This document shows positions 1-11,200 of a DNA stretch of 64,000 nt, in pieces. The notes under the pieces were generated by a model. That model searched no databases. It had not been told where the DNA came from and saw only the letters and a list, made by a program, of their open reading frames with translations. The stretch's first letter is position 1, and each line of letters begins with the position of its first letter. The position numbers and the translations under genes are program-made. The DNA is from Telmatactis stephensoni (lineage: Eukaryota; Cnidaria; Anthozoa; Actiniaria; Isophelliidae): positions 372,001 through 436,000 of the forward strand of contig JALIZF010001695.1 in NCBI GenBank assembly GCA_029948255.1, in the 5' to 3' direction.

Positions 1-2512
1 GAGCTTTTAATATATCTCTATTATATCTTTTTATACTTGTACATCTCGTATGGCGCCTTAACATGGGAAAGTAATTATAAGTCAAACGTTTTATCAATTC
101 ATATCTTACAAAAACTGACGAGCTCTTCGTATAATTACCTTTTCGGCATCAAGAACTCCAAGGAGGCCACTCCTTCAAAAACTCGGATATACTTTTAAAA
201 TAATAAAAGTAATAATAATAATAAAAGTATTTTGTAAAGCGTCAAAATCCCAAGGTTCAACAACGCTTTGCTCCCCAGTTTAAAAGATTAAAAAATGATA
301 TGAAAAATTAAGATTATTAAAATATTTTTGAGATAGTCAATCTCCAGTTTTGTGAAGCTGCGGCGGTATAAAATGTGAACCACAAAATGACAGATATTTT
401 TCAAAGCTACTTTAAAGAAATAAAACTATTGCATCGTCATAATTACCTCGTCAAACTTTAAATTATGGTAAATTTGGGGTAAAATATGCAGCTGCCACAT
501 GCTGGAACGAAGTGCGGATTGAAATGAAAAACAATGAATCACAAAACAGTTTCAAAAAAAAATTCAAACGATTTCTTCTTTCTCAGTGAAGCCAAAAATG
601 TTTTTATTTATTGTTACTTCTACCAGTATTATGCTATTTATCGAATTATTTCTTCACCTGAATGTTTTTTCGCTTCCACTTTAACCGCTGACACACATAT
701 TTACTGTCAAATTAAATCTATTTTTAGGTTACAGGAACCTTCTATTATTAACCCCAATGGGTTGTAATCCTGCACCCTTCCACCTTTTTCTTTCTTTTTT
801 ATGTTTAATTGTAATTACCTCGATCTTTTTCTGGTGAATAAAAACCTTTGAACCTTCTAGAAGTCTTGAAAGTATTTACACTAGTTGTAATTACAAAGGT
901 TTCGTTCTAAACTCCAAACTGGATCAGAATCAAAACGTACTCCAACCACTTCGGTACGAAAGACGTTCGACAGCGCTAGCAAGCTACTGGACGGTTAATA
1001 GTCTTATCGGCCATTGAGATGGTTATGAATTATAATTAAAAAACATATTAATAAACATATTATTAATTTGACGGTATCTTGAATTTCAAGGGAAGACATC
1101 CTAATTTACATAAAATTTAACCTGGATTTTTTCTGAAAAAAGTCATAAATTTTGGTTTAGTTTTCAAAAACATGGAATATAGTATGGAGGTTTTTAAATC
1201 GGTTCAAACGTACGGGCTCGGATTTGGATTGAAATTCAAGATCGAGGGCCCTTGGTCTTGAATTTCAATGCAAACCCTTATTTATTATATGATTGAGTCG
1301 GTTTTCTATTTGTAGGGCTTTTATATCCCGTATTTTCCTGGTCATTATGAATTCAAGGGCTTTAAACTGCAGATCGATATTGCTTCTTGAAGCTTTGAGT
1401 ATGGGGGCGCGGCACATTTACATGGGGGAGGGATTGGGGATGGGGTATGGAAACCGCAAAACCGCAAACAAAATAGAGAAAAAAACGTAATAAAAAATCG
1501 TCAAAATCCCCCAAACCGCAAACCGCATACAAAATCTGAAGCCAAAAATCGCAAACCCGCAGGTTAAAATAACAAATAACCGCATCAAAAATAACGCAAA
1601 ACCACATCACCGCAAACCCCGTACGTCGGCCCTCTTGCATGAAAATCGAGGAAAATTGATTGGTTAATTCTAATTGAATATGAATGTTAAATAATTAGTT
1701 ATCCTCTGCCCAAAAAATCGGTATTTCAAGCTTATTGTCAAAGATAAATTTTGATATAAATTTTATAAGAACGATAGAGTTGAGTCAATGACGTCGTTTA
1801 CCCACAACTTAAATGCTAAAAACTTGACAATTTCTATTCGTATTATACAAGCTAAGTTCTTCTCCACACTCACTACATCCTTCTCTCAGCTGGTTAGCAA
1901 TGAATCCTAGTTCAACGATTCGTCTTCCTTCTCTCCAGGATATATTACTTGCTGATTGAGCGGCATCTTTTGGTCTGTCACTACAATTATTTTGATCGAT
2001 GCGCTGTCGTTTTGATGCGGGCTGACACTCGATGGATTTTTTCACGAACCGGCCAGTTTTTTTGCGTCTTTTTAGCCCTCTCACCACAAACGTTTTCATG
2101 ACACCGCTCAGTTGAAGCACATAAGAGTTAACTCATTAGGAGTTTGAAAAGCCCGCAGATTAAAAAGAGACAAAATGACAATCCACGAGTTGAAACCATT
2201 ACTCTTTGTAAACAATCCCGTAGATCGCACGCAGCGCCCGCGGGATCGGAGATGCGCAGAACGAGGTGCGCGCTGACTATAGTAGGCACCAACCTTAATT
2301 CATTTTTATCCGAGTACCCGGCCCCTTTAACTCACCATCAATTGACCTTCATATCTAATATGAAGATATACAAGTATATATCTAATATGAGGATATACAA
2401 GTATAGCAGAGCTTTTCTCCAACTTGGTATTTTATGGTGAGTTAATTGACTAATGACCGTGAAAGACAGCTTACCATCTAATGTATATAGTATATATAAT
2501 GTATATAATATA
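1..2512. other. Intergenic, no supported gene
   Basis: AT-rich sequence with only short, low-quality ORFs. Bases 1290-1390 resemble, in reverse complement, the tail of the SINE-like repeat at 12,680-12,730 (shared attatgaattcaagggctt), so an old SINE-type fragment is likely. Runs of AAACCGCAAACCGC-like units at 1,440-1,620 are a short degenerate repeat. No promoter or exon set could be supported. Confidence 0.5.
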
Positions 2513-2759
2513 CACCTATTTCAAAAAAGGTTGTCACCGCTAAGAGCGATAGGCGATAGGTAATAGGTCATTCCAAGACCGCAAAGCACCATTCATTTCT
2601 AATTGATTTACATATGAATAGCCAAATATTTGATGGAAGAGTGTAAAGAAAGATTTAGGATGGCTTAATTAAGAAATTCATAGTGCTTTGCGGTCTTGGA
2701 ATGACCTATTACCTATCGCCTATCGCTCTTAGCGGTGACAACCTTTTTTGAAATAGGTG
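2513..2759. mobile_element. MITE with 77 bp perfect terminal inverted repeats (CACCTATTTC family)
   Basis: Bases 2513-2589 are the exact reverse complement of 2683-2759, starting CACCTATTTCAAAAAAGG. The termini are flanked by TA on both sides, consistent with a Tc1/mariner-type TA duplication, although the flank is itself TATA-rich. The interior is about 90 bp and non-coding. A related single end occurs at 19,235-19,318. Perfect arms suggest a recent insertion. Confidence 0.8.
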
Positions 2760-4247
2760 TATATAGTGCACTGATAGTAAAAGTACGAATATCTTTGTGA
2801 TCAATTTTTATTAATGGATTAGTATAGAGTCAGGTTATCAGTAAAGTTCATAACACCTGGAGTGCAATGTTTTAAAAGTTCATTGTTGTGGGAAGCATGT
2901 AAAGAGAATTATATATCAGATATATGGTCTTTTACTAGTTGATTGAAGCGAGGCAACAGCAGGATCGTAACAAGGGATAATTTTCTCGACCGATCACAGA
3001 TTTTCGCTCCCCGTATTGGATCTGATTGCTGACCCAGAAATTCCCTGTATCCCAGCCTAGTCCCCAGGCTATCCCGTCTCTCGTTTCAAAACGCGCTTCC
3101 AGGGGACGCCTGGGGACTAGGCTGCCTGCGTCCTTATCATCTTGATCCCAAATCGCAATATTTACATCAGCAAGATATTTGATATCCCTGATCCCGATTA
3201 ATGGGGATCACTCATTTGCTATTATTATTTCCTCATACCAACCTCACGCAAACTGATGCTTTTACCGTAACAGATTACACTATCAACAATTACTTATAAT
3301 TCTTCTTTGTGACAATCTTATAAAGGAGATATTTTTTCAAAAACTAGCTCCTCAAGTTTCAAATTCTATTCAAATTATCAGTTAGGAATTGATCTACCAA
3401 GATACAATGCCTGTTTCAAAGTTGTTGTTGTTGTTTGTTGTTGTTGTTGTTGTTGTTGTACAAAGTGGTTGTCCTGTATTTTTATTCAAATTTAGCAACT
3501 TTTTAGTGAATGTAAAGAACAATTATATGGCGATTGAGTGAAAGAAGAAAAAGAAAAGAAAAGAAGAAAAATTAAACACATTTCGATTCAAATTTTCACA
3601 TTGGATTAACACTTTTATCCAACTTTTATTAATCAAAACCACTAACAAAACTGATCTAAACTTTCTGAAAGTGACAACTTTAGCTTTGTATATAGCTTTT
3701 GTTGTCCAATGCTTGAACGTGGTGCAAAAAATCTCCTCATATAAATCGAAACAAATGCAGTCATGAGAAAACAAAAAGCCTATATTTGCATGCAAGCAAA
3801 TAATTTCTTTAGTATTAAGCGTTAAATATAATTGTGGTTCATCATACTTTCGTTAACTGTGCCAGCTAGTTCTTGATTGTGAAAGCCTATAATTAACAAA
3901 ATATAACTAACAGACATTCTGGTCATGCGTGATGTGTAGTCTCTCTTGCGCGATAAAAAAAATTAGATAGATATATTTTCTATGCGGTCGCTAATAGCGC
4001 TGAATTTGAGCTCTAAAAATAACCTGCAGAATGCGGAGCAACACGTCGAATTCAGCGTCGGCTTTTTGTAAAGACGCATGCGCAGTCTCGTTTTCCTGGC
4101 TATTCTTTCCTATACCTACAACTAATCAATGATTTGAAGCTTTCTGTTCGCCGTGTGTTCACAGAAATTACCTACAACTAGTTTAGTTATATTGAAGTCG
4201 AAGCAAGTGAGTACGAGGTCACTAGGGATTAACTCAAGACACTTTTT
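2760..4247. other. Region 3' of the giant gene, no supported gene
   Basis: Contains a 72 bp hairpin at 3053-3124 (arms CAGCCTAGTCCCCAGGC and its complement), a short (TTG)n tract at 3,421-3,460 and AT-rich sequence. It presumably holds the giant gene's 3' UTR near 4,247 downward. I saw no convincing polyadenylation signal and no coding exon. Confidence 0.5.
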
Positions 4248-5210
4248 CTACTGTTCTTCGAAAATTGGGTTGTTGTAGACATTTCCAATTGCTCTAGTTG
4301 CCCTTCTTCCTGTAAATATATAAGAAAAAACAACACAATTTATCCCTTGATAAAGTGGCATCATGTACCCATTCATATGACGAATGAAGTAACATGTGGT
4401 GATGTATTTTTGTGCTTACCGTCACTTGAATTGTGACCTCCCTTACGATGAGCCTTGACGAGACATACAATTAACACTACAACCAGAATGACAAAGACCA
4501 GACCACCCACAGTACCGCCAACTATTACGGCTATGTTTGCTTTGTTGCGTTCAGTATTGCTGTCAATCCCTGATTCTACGAAAAATAGACGGGATTAAGC
4601 CTATCATAATATGTATAAATAACTGTTTTTATTTAAGTGTCCAAGTCTTCTAGCGCTTGCGCACTAATTGGGGGACACTATACTCTCACACACACTACCT
4701 CTACATTAAGTATTTTGCAAATATTAATTCCTCCCATCAAGAGAGGAAAAACCGGAGAACTCGGAGAAAAAACCCTCGTGAAATGGTAGAGAACAACACA
4801 TCAAACAAACTCAATTCACATATGATCCAGACGCTCGAGCTACGCCTCGAACCTGGACCACAGCGGCGATAAATTATTTTCAATTTTAGGTTTCAATTTT
4901 TATAACTAAAACAATCTAAATAGCACTTTTGTCATTTACTATGAAAAAAGACCTTTGGATTTGTAGCCCAATGAAGTTTGAAAATTGGGTTCAAAGTGAG
5001 GCTCAATCCGAATTTGAACTGCGTGCGTACCCTTGAGAAAACGGTCAATTTGTAAACGACGTCAGCCAGAGAAGGATAATATAGGAGTTTCTAAACAATC
5101 ATACTCACCTTCACTACAATCACTGCCTGTAAAGTCTTTGTTACATTTGCAATTATTCTCTCCAATACAGACACCATTTCCTGAACAGTTATTTACTCCA
5201 TGACACGTGA
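4248..5210 (-). CDS. Exons 40-42: EGF-like domain 2, transmembrane helix, short tail with NPIF
   Basis: Exon 5210-5109 gives a second EGF-like domain (TCHGVNNCSGNGVCIGENNC, then KCNKDFTGSDC). Exon 4575-4420 gives a stalk (EESGIDSNTERNK), one transmembrane helix (IVGGTVGGLVFVILVVVLIV) and a basic stop-transfer (KAHRKGGH). Exon 4309-4248 gives the tail GRRATRAIGNVYNNPIFEEQ and the TAG stop. The topology is N-out type I, with about 35 cytoplasmic residues. NPxF/NPxY motifs recruit PTB/clathrin adaptors, so endocytic or cytoskeletal coupling is plausible (inference). All phases agree, so this is the real C-terminus for this splice form. Confidence 0.85.
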
Positions 5211-8200
5211 CTAGTTAAACATAGAAGTTGTTAAAGCATAATACATTGAAACATGGCGTTATATTTCCGACAAATTCAACATTAATGAATGGAAATGTAC
5301 TCGGAAATGTGTTAGAAAAACATATATATATATTATTTCTAAATTCAACATTGTTTTCAACATTCGAAATTCGATTTGTGTTTAACATTCGAGGGAAGAC
5401 ATTATTGGGTCATTTGACATTCAACATGCTATCACTGACGTGGATGTATTTCACAAACGCGGTGTGGTAGGGTGTGAGGTACTTATGCCCTTAGAAACAA
5501 CAAGGCTTTAAAATAGGATTGGATCTTCAAAGGTGAACAGTCTGCGATTCTCGGATACTTACATTGCGGCTCGCACTCTGTAACATTGATAAATTTCACT
5601 TGTGTCGCTTCGTCACCATTTGACGTCTCAACTGATGTGGCTACTACCTTTAACATGAAAGGTTTAAATTTGCCTTCATATTTGACGACTAATTCAGAGA
5701 GGGACTCGAGCTTGACATAGTGGGTACCATTCTCTTCTCGTCCAGGCGGGCTCAGCTGGTAGCCAGCAGGTAATCCAGATACCTTAATGGTGAGCGTTTC
5801 AGAGCCGTCACGGTCTTGAAGCGAGCAGTTGATGGACAGCAGTATAGTATCTTTTGAGTCTGCGCATGTGTCTTTAGTAACGAGATTTGGTGAATCAGCT
5901 TTTGCCTTGATGTTAACAGTAAGCGTTGAGTTTGTAAACGACTTCTGAGCTCCACGCTGCACTTCTGAAACGATTTTGAAAGTCACGTTTCCTGAATAGT
6001 CACGTGACGGGGTCATGAGCATTTTTCCAAATTCTTGATGACGTAATACGATTCGATCTTCACTGCGCATGCCCCGACTGAAGGTGAATGAAGCAGGAAC
6101 ACCATATATGGAAATTATCAAAGAGGTGTTGATGGTGGCATTGTTTTCTGCCAAACGCGCAGACAAAAACACATCGACAGGCGTGTCCTCGGTACCAACA
6201 CTGGAAGAAGCTTCTAGAATTGGTGGCTCAAGTGGTGGTTGGTCTGAATAAGTCAGGAATAAAAGAGATAAAGGAATTTTGTTATTGGAACATAACCACA
6301 AATTTTTAGAAAAAGACTGATAGATTTTTCGTTCGTTTATTCATTCATTCATTCATTCATTCATTCATTTATTTTTTGTTTGTTTGTTTATCTATCTATT
6401 TATTCATTTATTTATTTGTTTGTTTATTTATTTGTTTGTTTGTTTATTTATTTATCTATCTATCTATCCCTTGTCCCTGTACCACACTATAAAATATTGT
6501 ATTGTGTCGTATTGCATCGCATCTTTTTGTATTGTATTCAATCAGGCTTCCAAATAATGTTATTCTTTGTACCTTGAGAGCAGTCAACACCGTAAAACCC
6601 TTTCTCACAGACACACAAATTAAACATGGAACAATTCCCACGGTTTGAGCAGTTCTTAAGATGCAAGCAAGAACCTGAAAGAGAAAAATATCAAAATATC
6701 AGTATTATCACATCTATCTGATACGATATACAAACTGTGTTACAACTAAAAAATTCTTCAGGGCAATACGTGCGATTCAACTGTTTGGTTGCAAGAAAAG
6801 ATCAAGGTCTACAATATCTTGTATTTACCTTTGATTTCCGGGAAGTCAACAAATATCGCTCGCTGTGACTGAACTTCCTGTAGATTACCCACGTGATCAA
6901 GAGCTGCTGTAGCCAGCTTGTACGACCTGCCTGATGCAAGGGGTAGAACAACGATGTCTTCACCAACGTCTTGCAATAGAAGCTTGAAGTCAGATGGACC
7001 GCTAAGCGCTCTTGACACGGCTGAGACTACAATGATAAGGAGAGAAATATGCTTTGAGTATCACTACTGGTTCTCTCAGCATCAAAGGGACGTGTTTGAT
7101 TATATATAACGTTGGACTGGCCAACTAAGTTACATAACTATATGAGATAAATCAACCTGAAACAACTCTTAGCAACATATCAGCATACAATAGAAAGCTC
7201 GTCCATGCATCTCCCTTCCTCCCTTCCTTCCTTCCTCCCTATCTTTGTTTCCGTCTTCCATTTTCGTTTTTGTTCCTTAGTAATTTTACTTTCTTTTTTA
7301 AGGATAGAGACTTCACATAAGTTCACTCTCAAGCCACTTTCTCTCGTTTCAATTGCTTAGTAATCTGACGGAGGCCACGTATGGCCATATAGTAAAGAAC
7401 TTTTCTCAGCATATATCGGGCCTTAAAAGGAGTGTAATCACGAAAAAACTCAATGGGTAAATACCTTGCTGTTCTTGATAGTAAATATCTACAGATTGAA
7501 CTCCAGTACCAATGTCTTGCTTATTGATCTTCACCGCTAGAGATCCCTTATTTAAGACATCTTGCAGTACAGTAAGGTTGGTACGAGGACCTGAATTGTC
7601 GATCTTTATAAAGAAAAAAATGGCTGCTCAAAAAATCGCTAGGCGATAACACGGTACAGGGGGTTGCAGCTTAAAATAGAAGCGCGCGCAAGATTTGTGA
7701 TTATGATGCTTGCTGCCTTGCTAACAGACTTGATGCATGACTGTCTGGGTCTGTATGGCCCAGCACTCGGCAAAGTCTATTAGATTGCTAGTGTGCGCCT
7801 CGTTGACTAGCAACCCTTATCAAAATCAAAAAAAAATCTTTTAGTTGTTTAAGCAGGTTGGATTTCTGGCAACCATTAAGGCGCTGTTACACTGTGCAAT
7901 TTTCCAGCAACTTGTCTCGCAACGGCGTTGCGAAACAAGTTGCAGAGAAAATTATGGCGCTGTTACACTATGCAATTTTCCCCACCAACTTGCAATATTT
8001 TTGGCCAGTTTCTGGAGAAAATTGCACAGTGTAACAGCGCATTAACTTTCTCTGCAACTTGTTTTGCTATGCCGTTGCGAGACAAGTTGCTGGGAAAATT
8101 GCACAGTGTAACAGCGCCTTTATTGGCTGATGTGGACCTGCTGGCACTCACACTCACTACCTCTACATTAAATATTTTTCATACATCACTCAACTCGCAT

Positions 8201-11200
8201 GTTGATTTTTATGGAGGGAGGAAAAACCGGAGAACCCGGAGAAAAACCCTCGCGGCAAGGAGAGAACAAACACATCAACAAACTCAATTCACATCTGGTC
8301 ACAGCGGGGCTCGAACCAGCGAACCCTCGACAGCTAGACCACAGTGGTGAAAGATAGCGCGTTAACAGCGTACGCCATCCCCCCATGCCACCCATATACA
8401 GAACTCATTGCCAAGCCAACCTCATATATAATTCCAACGCACGTCATGAAGGGTGGAGAGACGGAGCCTATGGTTTAACGTCCTTATCCGAGAAGACGTG
8501 AAGGTCTAAACATTTGCAGATATAACTACAACGGCCGCACCTTCTCAATTATTTTTAAAAGACCCTGAGTGCTGGTCAGGATCAATGAAGACCAACTAAA
8601 CTAACAGGTCGACTGTAAGCACTAATTAGGGTATTTGCAATGCTATGAACCAGTCTTACTTGTTGCATATATTAGAAACAACCATATTCCACGTTCAGAT
8701 ACTAGCCATAAGATATCAGTGACCTGAACATTCCTTATTGACTACTCTGAACATTCTAAATATCCTGGGTTTTAAATACGTGATTTTACTACATTTACTA
8801 CATTTACTCCTTGACATTTTTACCGTATTGAATATTGGTGGTGTGTCGATTGGTTCGTTGACGTCAAATATGATACTTGCGGCTGCATCTATTCTAGTCA
8901 GCGGTTTTACGTCTTTCTTGGCGCGAATACTGAATGTGACGTAACCCTGACCAGTTGTCCCATTGTTTGGTGGAAGAAAACCGCGTCTTGGGTCACGTGG
9001 TGCTTCACCTAACAAAAATAATGGGAAATGAGCAAGTTTACTAACACATCTCGTTAACCGATTTCCCGCTTATTATACAAAGAATTATTAGAGTACAGAC
9101 GCACAGAAAGAAATGGAGTCTATTTGCTACTACAATGAAAAGATTTGGGATACATCCTTCAGTTTGTATTGATGATTTCCTGGAATTTTTCCATACAATA
9201 TATGAAATTCAAATAAATAAACAGTTAAGTTCGGCACAGAACCATTTCAACTACTGTTTTCCAGTTTTAGGATACGCCCACACTAACCCGAATTAAATTT
9301 AAAAACGCCCATCCTGAGGGCGTGGCTCTCAATCAAAAATCACTCAGCATACTCTACCTTATCACTATCTTTAATTACACTCTTTTGCATTAACATTAGA
9401 TACTGTTTATTTTTGTTTCTGATATAATTAATTCCAAGAATATCGATATGTAAGTAATTGATTTCTGAGCGTGGCTCCACCTCGAGGGCTAGTGTGAATG
9501 TTACCTTAGTGTAAGCAATATGGCATGTTAAGAATTCGAATTACAGTGAAACCTGGTTAAAGCGGATATCACTGGAACGATACGGAGCGTCCGTATTAAT
9601 TTTTTCGGCATGGACAGAATTACTCGTCCGTATAATAATCCGGTATGTCCGTATTAACCAAGTGTCCGTAAGGCTGGGTTCAACTGTATTCTGTATTCCG
9701 TATAAATACACACATATATATATATACCTATTTGAACAAACATTGACCCTTTCAAAATCACCTAGAAGCTGAGACCGAAGTAGCTGCTGGGTACACTAGT
9801 AATATATGACTTTTTATAAGCCATGCAGTTCAGAGTTTAAGAATCGTTTTCAGTGCGCATGCGATTTTATCCCAAACTTCTCACCTTCTTTTGTTTAAAC
9901 CTTCTTTTGTTTTTAATCAAAGAAAAGAAGGTGAAACATTCGGAATAAAATCGCATGCGCATTAGAAACGATTCTTAAACTTTGATCTGGCTTATATGTT
10001 TTATCTACGTCGACTTCGCTATATAATCGTGTTTAGAATGCTAAGAGTTTGTCTCAGTCGCTGTTTGAAATGTCTACGTGCACGCGCTTTGTTAAAATCA
10101 ACTAATCAACAGATTTCCCAATGTTCATTTCGATCTCCGCTTCGATGTTTTGAAGGGTCAATGTTTGTACAAATAGGTATGCATGTACCTGTTTTGGGGT
10201 CGAGGCTTTGTAGATCCCAGGTGGCCTCGTTTTGTACGATATCAATACCTGCTGTCACTCGAACGTAGAGGTTCCTATCTTTTACAAAATCAAGTTTTTC
10301 CTGAGAAGAAGAAGAAAAAAAATTATAATAATGTACCCATCATGTGAATATATCTTTAATGGGTTTGCTAATTCATTGCCATTTAGTTCTGGCTCGCAAT
10401 GTTTGGTTATATATTTTTGTGTTTGTTTGTTTTGCTTATTTACTTTTTGAGCTTTTACAGTTCGATTCATAAGAGCGCTGTTGTTGGCCCTATGCAGGCT
10501 CCCTCTGGTATGCACGGGGGAAAATATTTTTCCTACCAACTAATAGCATTACTCCTAGCCACACACTTGGGAGCTTTTTTTTTTGGGGGGGGGGGTGGGG
10601 GGGGGGTGAGGTGGGAGGGGGAACGGAATTGGTGTAGACAAATGTATTTGTACCTGGAGAAAAGGACTTGAAGTCTCCAGCGTTCTAGTGAAGTTTCCAA
10701 ATCCAAACGCTCCAATCCTAAAAGATCTTGCATCCAAATCAGAATCAAGCTTGTATCGAATGAAAACCCTTTGCGCAGGCGCAGTGGCGTTGGGATCATT
10801 TTCAAAACGAATCTTATAGTTCAACGTCGAGTCTCCGCTGATGAATCGAGCATCTCCATAGCCAGCTGGACCAAGAATGTCGTTCTGTTATGTCGGTAAA
10901 AGAAAGAGAAAAAAGAGTAAAAAAATCATTAACTGTTATCCGATATGATATGTGTAGAGCAGAGACATACAAGAAGACAAAGCGTTTGGGTTGTCTAGTG
11001 ATATATCGTTAATAATTATTAATATGGTCTTACCGGGTCACGTGACGCTATCCAGTCCATAAAATCGTCATACCATTCTTTAAACTTATCTTTCATTTTC
11101 TCCCATTTTTTCTTGGCATTTTCCCACACTTTTTTCAAATTTGTGGCTATGTTAGTCAATGACCCACCGAATATACTATCAACCAATTCTTTTGCCACTT

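Noticed and set aside
534..767. 77-codon ORF near the window start
   Set aside because: Low-complexity AT-rich composition, no motifs, no flanking splice signals.
1362..2120. Minus ORFs of ~90-100 codons
   Set aside because: They cover short degenerate repeats and show no recognisable domain or conserved pattern.
7880..8118. CRISPR-like array of 24 bp repeats
   Set aside because: Copies alternate in orientation and form nested inverted repeats, in a eukaryotic intron; it is a foldback MITE.
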